Source: Thermoanaerobaculia bacterium (GTDB lineage Bacteria; Acidobacteriota; Thermoanaerobaculia; Multivoradales; Multivoraceae). Taken from it: a stretch of 64,000 nucleotides of DNA. The stretch covers positions 124,001 through 188,000 of the forward strand of contig JAJEHN010000012.1 of the NCBI GenBank assembly GCA_022823665.1. Reading direction: 5' to 3'. Positions 58,755-64,000 of the stretch are shown here, in pieces; position 1 is the first letter of the stretch, and every line of letters begins with the position of its first letter. The notes under the pieces are model-generated. The model was not told the DNA's origin. It searched no databases and saw nothing but the letters and a program-made list of their open reading frames with translations. A program made the position numbers and the translations under genes.

Positions 58755-60121
58755 GCGTCGCCGACGCCCTCCTGACGCCTGACCAGGCGGTCCTCTGGAA
58801 CCTGGAGCGCCGCAATCCTGGACTACACGTCGCGGGTCTCGCGCTGGCCTCCGGCGAGATCGACCGGCAGGAGCTTCTCCACTGGATGACCCGGCTGCGC
58901 AGACTCCCCCGCTTCGGCCTCCGCGTCGAAGGGTCGCGCTACGGCCCGCCGCGCTGGCGCGCGGCGCGGTTCGAGCTCGAGGAACACCTTCACGTCGTCT
59001 CGAACGGCGACCCCGTGTCCGCGCTCGACGAGGCCCTCGGCAAGCCGCTCGACCCGGGCCGGCCACTGTGGGAGCTCCATCTGGCGCCCGGCTACCACGA
59101 CGCCGGCGACGCCCTCCTGGTCAAGTCGCATCTGGTCGCCGCCGACGGTCTGGCCACTGGCGACTTCTTCCACGCGCTCTTCGCGAGCGGCACGGAAGTC
59201 GACGAGAAGAAGGCCGCCGGTCCGGCCGCCAATGGCGTCCGCTCCGGAGCGCGACCGAACGAGTGGTTCGAGAACTGGACCCGGACCGGCCAGGACCTGA
59301 TGGCGGGCCTCCAGGAACTCTCCTCGGAGGAGACACGGACCGCCTTCCTGACCTTGAGCGAGACGATGCCCGACCTGGGGCTCCCGCCGCTGCCGCTGCC
59401 GTTCAACGGGCAGTTGAGCGGGCGGCGACGCCTGATCCGGACTGCCTTCCCCTACGGCGACATCCGTGCGATACGCGCCCGGCTGGGGGGCACGCTTTCG
59501 GATCTGGTCGTCGCCCTGGCCGGCGGCGCACTGCAGCGCTACCTCACCGCCAGAGGGGTCTCCATCCACGGGCGCAGCCTCCGGGTCGCGCTGGCAACCG
59601 ACATTCCGGAACACGAACGGAAGCGGCGAAGCCTGCTGCCCATCGAGGTTCCCCTCGAGGTCGGCGCCGCCGACCGGCTGCGCTCGGTGCATCAGCTCGC
59701 ACGGCTGCTGCGAGCTGCACGGGTAGCGGACGTGCTGTCCCGCCTCACCGGCATGCAACAGGCCGCGGGTCCCCTGGCGGCCGCCGCGCTCGCGATGACT
59801 TCCTCCGTCCGGCCGCCCTTCCATCTCACGGTAGCCAACGCCAACGGCCCCCAGATCCCGCAGTTCCTGGCCGGCCGACCTCTTTCCAGCTACACGCCTT
59901 CCTGGCCCCTCGGCTTCGGTCAGGGCCTCTCCTGCGCGTTCTTCGCCTACAACCAGTCACTGCACGTCGGTCTAACCGTGGACGAACGGGGCTGCCCCGA
60001 CGCCGAGACGCTGCCGGACCTGCTCGCGGAGTCGTTCGCCGAACTCCATGAGGCGGCCGGAAGCGTTCCCCGGCGTCGGCGCAAGACTCCGTTCCAGGCC
60101 CAACCGACGGCAGTTTCATAA
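58751..60121 (+). CDS. WS/DGAT paralogue with altered active site
   Basis: 456 residues with the same two-domain plan as the gene at 56398 (GGTLSDLVVALAGGALQRYL, then LTVANANGPQIPQFLAGRPL and GLSCAFFAYNQSLHVGLTVD). At the active site the HHxxxDG motif reads H127-L128-VAA-D132-G133: the second, catalytic His is Leu. It also lacks about 50 residues at the C terminus. It may be inactive and act as a partner or regulator of the intact enzyme, or have shifted chemistry. GTG start overlapping the lipase stop (GTGA). Confidence 0.85.
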   Translation: MSVADALLTPDQAVLWNLERRNPGLHVAGLALASGEIDRQELLHWMTRLRRLPRFGLRVEGSRYGPPRWRAARFELEEHLHVVSNGDPVSALDEALGKPLDPGRPLWELHLAPGYHDAGDALLVKSHLVAADGLATGDFFHALFASGTEVDEKKAAGPAANGVRSGARPNEWFENWTRTGQDLMAGLQELSSEETRTAFLTLSETMPDLGLPPLPLPFNGQLSGRRRLIRTAFPYGDIRAIRARLGGTLSDLVVALAGGALQRYLTARGVSIHGRSLRVALATDIPEHERKRRSLLPIEVPLEVGAADRLRSVHQLARLLRAARVADVLSRLTGMQQAAGPLAAAALAMTSSVRPPFHLTVANANGPQIPQFLAGRPLSSYTPSWPLGFGQGLSCAFFAYNQSLHVGLTVDERGCPDAETLPDLLAESFAELHEAAGSVPRRRRKTPFQAQPTAVS

Positions 60122-60133
60122 CCCGGAGACACC

Positions 60134-60490
60134 ATGACCCGTACCAACATCCCGAGACAGGTGCTCGACTTCCAGAAGCAGGTCCTCGAGTTCCAGCGAG
60201 CCGCCTTCGAGAACGGCTACGATGCGATCGTCGCTCTCCAGGAGCGTCAACTCGAACTCGCCGACCGGATGATGAACCAGGTACCCAACCTTCCGGACGA
60301 GGCGCGCGAACTGATCCGGACCTGGCGGGGCGCCGCCGAGGACGGTCAGCGTCAGTTCAAGAGCACGGTCGACGGCTCGTTCGATGCCGTGACGGCCTAT
60401 CTCGATCGGCTGGCCGGCGGTAGCGACGACAACGAGGCGACCGCCCAGACCCCATCCACGCAAGAAGCCCAAGAGGAGGCAGTCGAGTGA
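60134..60490 (+). CDS. Phasin-like granule-associated protein
   Basis: 118 residues, soluble and helical: amphipathic FQKQVLEFQRAAFENGYDAI, then ALQERQLELADRMMNQVP and QFKSTVDGSFDAVTAYLDRL, and an acidic tail. Size, amphipathic helices and lack of Cys are typical of phasins, which coat polyester or neutral-lipid inclusions. GGAGACACC precedes the ATG. Its placement after two acyltransferase genes and a lipase, behind a PhaR-like operator, supports a role on storage-lipid bodies. No polyhydroxyalkanoate synthase is in the window. Confidence 0.75.
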   Translation: MTRTNIPRQVLDFQKQVLEFQRAAFENGYDAIVALQERQLELADRMMNQVPNLPDEARELIRTWRGAAEDGQRQFKSTVDGSFDAVTAYLDRLAGGSDDNEATAQTPSTQEAQEEAVE

Positions 60491-61056
60491 ACGACATGGC
60501 GACCCAGTACCCACGGACGGTCCGCCTCAAGAACCAGTCCTTCAGGTTCAGTCTTCTGAGGCAGGAAGACCGCGATGACGTGCTCGCCTTTGCGCGCGCC
60601 CTGCCGGAAGAGGACCTCCGCTTCCTGCGCGTCGACATGACGGATCCGAAGGTCGTCGACAACTGGGTCGAGGGCGCGCTGGCCGGAACCCGCGTCGCCG
60701 TGCTCGCCCATCTCGACGACCGTGTGGTCGGCTACGGCAGCCTGAACCGGCGCGAGTCGTCCTGGATGCGGCACCTGGGCGAGATCCGGATCATGGTGTT
60801 GCCCGAAGTCCGCCAGGTAGGACTCGGCGGCCACCTGGCGCACGACGTGTTCCACCTGGCCCAGCAGATCGGGCTGACCAAGATCGTCGCCCAGATGGCC
60901 CGCGAGCAGCGCGGCGCCCGCCAGATGTTCCAGAACCTGGGCTTCTCCGTGGAGGCTCTGCTGGCCGACTGGGTCATCGACCCGAACGACGCCACGCACG
61001 ACCTGATCCTCATGTCGTACGACGTGACCGGGCTGGAAGCGGGAGCCGGAGCGTAG
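60487..61056 (+). CDS. GNAT-family acetyltransferase
   Basis: 189 residues. The acetyl-CoA-binding motif is IMVLPEVRQVGLGGHLAHDV (about 99-118), followed by KIVAQMAREQRGARQMFQNLGF and a last strand at MSYDV. The arrangement FRFSLLRQEDRDDVLAFARALPEEDL is typical of acyl-group-binding GNATs. The GTG start overlaps the phasin stop (GTGA), making it the last gene of the lipid operon. Whether it acetylates the phasin, a lipid or something else is unknown. Confidence 0.8.
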   Translation: MNDMATQYPRTVRLKNQSFRFSLLRQEDRDDVLAFARALPEEDLRFLRVDMTDPKVVDNWVEGALAGTRVAVLAHLDDRVVGYGSLNRRESSWMRHLGEIRIMVLPEVRQVGLGGHLAHDVFHLAQQIGLTKIVAQMAREQRGARQMFQNLGFSVEALLADWVIDPNDATHDLILMSYDVTGLEAGAGA

Positions 61057-61071
61057 AGCTCCGCCGACGGA

Positions 61072-61302
61072 TCAGTCGGCGTCGCTGTTCGCCCTGTTCG
61101 CCTTGGCTGGAGGCCGCAAGCCGGTCCCCAGACCGCCGAACCAGAGCTTGAACATCTCCTGAGGATCGGCGTACTTCAGGTTGGCGGCCATGCGATCCCG
61201 GAACTTCTCCAGCATCTCGTTCTGGATCCCCGCCAGGTCGGGGAGGCCGAGAAAGGCGCGCGCCTCTTCGGGCGTGCAGTCGATGTCGAGCTTGATCTTC
61301 AC
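61072..61302 (-). CDS. Small DUF6489-like protein
   Basis: 76 residues. MKIKLDIDCTPEEARAFLGL, then PDLAGIQNEMLEKFRDRMAA and ADPQEMFKLWFG, matches the small DUF6489 family, of unknown function. GGGAGCACCCGTG lies upstream of ATG 61302. It is convergent with the GNAT gene, 15 bases away. Similar small proteins with a MFKxWF-like segment are often found near phasin genes, so a link to the lipid operon is possible but not shown. Confidence 0.75.
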   Translation of the reverse strand: MKIKLDIDCTPEEARAFLGLPDLAGIQNEMLEKFRDRMAANLKYADPQEMFKLWFGGLGTGLRPPAKANRANSDAD

Positions 61303-61400
61303 GGGTGCTCCCTTCGTCGCGGCGTTCTACGGCGCAAACTCGTAGCATACGCGGGTCGAGATAGCCGTCACAGCCGATTCCAACGCACACGGAGGCGACG

Positions 61401-63191
61401 ATGAAACGACTGCCGTTCCGCTTGCTCCGGGTCGCGATCGTCGCGGTCTGTGGTCTGCCCGCTCTTGCCGGCTCAGCCCTCGCGCAGCCCACGGTCATCC
61501 AGGGCGCGCGCGTGTTCACGGGCGACGAAGTGCTCCCGAACACCACCGTAGTGATCCGCGGCCCGACAATCGAGTCGGTCACGCCCGGCGACGACATTCC
61601 GGCGGCCGCCGGAGCCGAGGCGACGGTCGTCGACGGCGCCGGCATGACCCTGCTGCCGGGGCTGATCGACAGCCATACGCACAACTTCGGGCCGGCGCTC
61701 GAGCAGGCGCTGAACTTCGGCGTCACGACCGTGCTGGACATGCTTACCGCGGAGGCCATGGCGGCGCAGTGGCGACGGGAGCAGGCAGCGGGAGCGGTTC
61801 CGAGCCGGGCCGACGTCTTCGCCGGCGGCCCCGTCACCGTCGCGGGCGGACACGGCACGCAGTTCGGCGTCGCCCTCGCTACGCTGGACGACCCGGAGAA
61901 GACGGACGCCTTCATCGCCGACCGCGTGGCCGCCGGCGCCGACTTCATCAAGGTGATCTACGAAGCCGGATCGGCCGGGCGTCCACTTCCCACGTTCGCT
62001 GCCTCGACCCTGCCGCAGATCGTCACCGCCGCGCACGATCACGACCGGCTTGCCGTCTTCCACATCAGCACCGCGGAAGCGGCTCGGGAGGTCATCGCCG
62101 CGGGCGCCGACGGCCTGGTCCACATGTACTTCGACGGCACGGGAGGCCCGGAGTTCGTCGAAGCGGCCCACGAGGCGGGGATCTTCATCGTCCCGACCCT
62201 CGCCGTGCTCGAGACGATCGCCGGGACCGGGGGCGGCGTGGAACTCGCCGCCGATCCGCGAATCGCTCCCTTCCTCACGCCCGAGCAACGAGGCGGTCTC
62301 GGGCAGGACTTCGGACGGGCGCCGGATCCCGAGTTGATGGCGCAGATACTCGCCGGCGTCGGCGCCCTGCACACCGCCGGGGTGCCGATTCTGGCCGGGT
62401 CCGACGCACCGAATCCTGGAACGACCCACGGCGCGAGCATCCACCGGGAACTCGAACTGCTGGTCCGCGCGGGCCTGACCCCGGTCGAGGCCCTGCGGGC
62501 GGCCACCGCCGCGGCCGTCGACGCATTCGGCCTGGGCGACCGCGGGCGGATAGCTGCCGGCCTCAAGGCCGACCTGATCCTGGTCCGCGGGGACGCGACG
62601 GAGGACGTGCTCGCCACCCGCGACATCGCGGCGATCTGGAAGGACGGGACGAGCTTCGAGCGCCGAAAGGCCGAACCCACGACCGGTCGGCCCCGCCTCG
62701 AACCCACCATGCTCGGCGACTTCGAGGACCTCAGCGGAAGTACGCTGCCCCCCAAGTGGTCGCACTCCACGGACGCCTTCGCAGGCGGCAAGTCGACCGT
62801 GACGAGCGCCGCGGCGCCCCGCGACGAGGGCGGCACCGCGCTGCGGATCGAGGGCGAAATCAAGGAAGGCTTCCCCTTCCCGTGGTCCGGGGTCATGGTC
62901 CTGCTTGGTTCCCAGTTCAATGACCCGGTCGACGCGGGCGACATCCGCGCCCTTGCCTTCGACGCCCGCGGAGAGGGCGCGACCTACCAGGCGATGGCGT
63001 TCGGCGAGAGCCTCGGAATGCGGCCGGCCGCCGCCCCCTTCGGGGCCGGAGAGGACTGGGGCCGCGTCGAGATCCCGCTGTCGTCCTTCCGCGGTCTCGA
63101 CCCCTCGGGCGCCTGGGCGTTCTTCATCGGCGGCCCCACCGATCTCGGCCCCTTCTGGCTCGAGATCGACAACGTCGAGCTGGTGGAGTAG
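61401..63191 (+). CDS. Secreted amidohydrolase fused to a CIA30-like domain
   Basis: 596 residues. The signal peptide ends GSALAQ (about 29), with GGAGGCGACG before ATG 61401. Residues 30-430 are an imidazolonepropionase-like amidohydrolase barrel: H92-T-H94 in LIDSHTHNF, the probable bridging Lys in DFIKVIYEAG, His in AVFHIST and LVHMYFDG, and Asp in AGSDAPNPGT. Residues about 440-596 are a CIA30/galactose-binding-like sandwich beginning GDFEDLSGSTLPPKW and ending FWLEIDNVELV. It would hydrolyse cyclic amides, dipeptides or similar bonds outside the cytoplasm; the C-terminal domain may bind a ligand or a membrane partner. Confidence 0.88.
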   Translation: MKRLPFRLLRVAIVAVCGLPALAGSALAQPTVIQGARVFTGDEVLPNTTVVIRGPTIESVTPGDDIPAAAGAEATVVDGAGMTLLPGLIDSHTHNFGPALEQALNFGVTTVLDMLTAEAMAAQWRREQAAGAVPSRADVFAGGPVTVAGGHGTQFGVALATLDDPEKTDAFIADRVAAGADFIKVIYEAGSAGRPLPTFAASTLPQIVTAAHDHDRLAVFHISTAEAAREVIAAGADGLVHMYFDGTGGPEFVEAAHEAGIFIVPTLAVLETIAGTGGGVELAADPRIAPFLTPEQRGGLGQDFGRAPDPELMAQILAGVGALHTAGVPILAGSDAPNPGTTHGASIHRELELLVRAGLTPVEALRAATAAAVDAFGLGDRGRIAAGLKADLILVRGDATEDVLATRDIAAIWKDGTSFERRKAEPTTGRPRLEPTMLGDFEDLSGSTLPPKWSHSTDAFAGGKSTVTSAAAPRDEGGTALRIEGEIKEGFPFPWSGVMVLLGSQFNDPVDAGDIRALAFDARGEGATYQAMAFGESLGMRPAAAPFGAGEDWGRVEIPLSSFRGLDPSGAWAFFIGGPTDLGPFWLEIDNVELVE

Positions 63192-63213
63192 GCGCGGGGA
63201 GGTCCGGCGGGGC

Positions 63214-63219
63214 TACAAT
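63214..63219 (+). promoter_or_regulatory. Candidate -10 box TACAAT upstream of the CoA-transferase gene
   Basis: TACAAT followed by CG ends 6 bases before ATG 63226, so transcription would begin at or near the A of the ATG. It is the best -10 match in the window; no Shine-Dalgarno sequence is present. Confidence 0.45.
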
Positions 63220-63225
63220 CGCCGA

Positions 63226-64000
63226 ATGTCTGAGACGCCTTCGCCCGGGTCCGGCTCGGGCGGCCCGCTCAACGGCATCCGGGTCCTCGACTTCACGAGC
63301 TTCATCGCCGGTTCCTACGGCGCCATGCTGCTCGGCGACATGGGCGCCGATGTCCTGAAGATCGAATCGCCTGGCGGCGACAACGCCCGGCACTGGGGAC
63401 CTTTCATCGAAGGCGAGAGCCGGATGTTCCAGGCGTGGAACCGGAACAAGCGAGGTATCTCCGTCAACCTCAAGACGGAGCAGGGCCGGCAGGTGGTCTA
63501 CGACCTCGCCCGGACCGCCGACGTCGCGATGGAGAACTTCCGCCCCGGCGTCGCGGCCAGGCTCGGCATCGGCTACGACGCCCTGAGCCGCCACAACCCG
63601 GGACTGGTCTATGCCTCGTCCAGCGCCTTCGGCGGCAGCGGGCCGTACGCCCAGCGACCCGGCTACGACCCGGTGCTCCAGTCGATGGCCGGCGCCGCCC
63701 ACCTGCAGCAACTGATGAACGGCGTCGCCGCGATCTGTCCGGTGGCGGTTTCCGACTACATGGCCGCCGTGCTCACGGTCTGTTCGATCAACGCCGCACT
63801 TCTCCACCGCGAACGCACCGGCGAAGGCCAGCGGATCGAGACCTCGCTGCTTCAGGCGATCATGAGCGCCCAGGCGCAGTCCTACCTTCAGCCGCTGGAC
63901 GCCGAAATCACCGGCCCGCCCGGCATCTTCCCCTACCGGATGTTCGCCGCCGCGGACGGGCCGATCTTCATCGCCGCCGGCACGGACAAGTTCTGGCGGC
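63226..64000 (+). CDS. CaiB/BaiF-type class III CoA-transferase, N-terminal part
   Basis: First 258 residues; the gene leaves the window. PLNGIRVLDFTSFIAGSYGA, MLLGDMGADVLKIESPGGDN and NRNKRGISVNLKTEQGR are the family's N-terminal blocks. The catalytic Asp of class III transferases is expected in VAVSDYMAAVL, where it is present. These enzymes move CoA between acyl groups (carnitine, bile acids, formyl/oxalyl, 2-methylacyl); the substrate cannot be told from this part. Confidence 0.9.
   Translation, partial: MSETPSPGSGSGGPLNGIRVLDFTSFIAGSYGAMLLGDMGADVLKIESPGGDNARHWGPFIEGESRMFQAWNRNKRGISVNLKTEQGRQVVYDLARTADVAMENFRPGVAARLGIGYDALSRHNPGLVYASSSAFGGSGPYAQRPGYDPVLQSMAGAAHLQQLMNGVAAICPVAVSDYMAAVLTVCSINAALLHRERTGEGQRIETSLLQAIMSAQAQSYLQPLDAEITGPPGIFPYRMFAAADGPIFIAAGTDKFWR

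Noticed and set aside
1..64000. CRISPR arrays, tRNA genes, insertion sequences, phage genes, toxin-antitoxin or restriction systems
   Set aside because: No regularly spaced repeats, cloverleaf-like genes, transposases, integrases or defence-type proteins were recognised anywhere in the window.

Overview
The window is a densely packed, high-G+C bacterial chromosome segment: 60 protein genes, 58 of them complete, with many 1-4 base overlaps and almost no long intergenic space. I found no tRNA, rRNA, insertion sequence, prophage or CRISPR array. The gene content suggests a Gram-negative, aerobic, heterotrophic bacterium. A TonB receptor with an N-terminal carboxypeptidase-regulatory-like domain, a soluble winged-helix/TPR regulator, a sulfatase-like/TPR lipoprotein, an Asp-box propeller protein, a VWFA-related secreted protein and many lipoproteins and Tat substrates together fit Acidobacteriota best. 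This assignment is an inference and was not tested.

Layout. 1-3321 (minus): a four-gene run with a small coiled-coil membrane protein, MogA, a penicillin-acylase-type lipoprotein and a truncated secreted protein. 3449-8651 (plus): pyrE overlapping a secreted CxxCH protein, which overlaps a sulfatase-like/TPR lipoprotein. 8669-12076 (minus): a TonB receptor and an NTF2-like lipoprotein. 12289-16174 (plus, divergent from the receptor): a tryptophan tryptophylquinone (TTQ) amine dehydrogenase operon (heavy chain, MauE, MauD, light chain, cytochrome c), followed at 16247 by a winged-helix/TPR regulator. 18008-25845: a TPR anchor protein, an RnfD-like/Sel1 fusion, two GNAT proteins, a propeller/NTF2 fusion, ribosomal protein S14, and an exported D-2-hydroxyacid dehydrogenase. 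25885-31299: an Asp-box propeller protein, an alpha/beta hydrolase and an S1/P1 nuclease. 31461-42281 (plus): a degenerate acyl-CoA-synthetase-like protein, a PfkB kinase, an S9 peptidase, a lipoprotein, and an eight-gene Mrp-type cation/proton antiporter operon in which MrpA is split. 42323-51682: mixed metabolic genes, several exported. 51734-56286: a PhyH oxygenase, a sulfotransferase-like protein, a class IV aminotransferase and a PMT-type glycosyltransferase. 56398-61056: a neutral-lipid operon with a wax ester/diacylglycerol acyltransferase, a lipase, a second degenerate acyltransferase, a phasin-like protein and a GNAT protein. 61072-64000: a DUF6489-like protein, an amidohydrolase/CIA30 fusion and the start of a class III CoA-transferase.

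The regulatory signals are the most informative new material. (i) A nearly identical 33-bp element, two TTCGCT half-sites 10 bp apart next to a TTGAC box, precedes both the TonB receptor and the propeller/NTF2 gene; a winged-helix regulator that could read it is encoded in the window. (ii) A perfect dyad matching the PhaR-type CTGC-N3-GCAG pattern lies in front of the neutral-lipid operon. (iii) A two-hairpin repeat family occurs at four loci, is conserved more in structure than in sequence, and supplies a start codon, a stop codon or signal-peptide residues to three genes. (iv) Nine genes, several without a Shine-Dalgarno sequence, have a TAnnnTC box shortly upstream, suggesting short-leader or leaderless transcripts.
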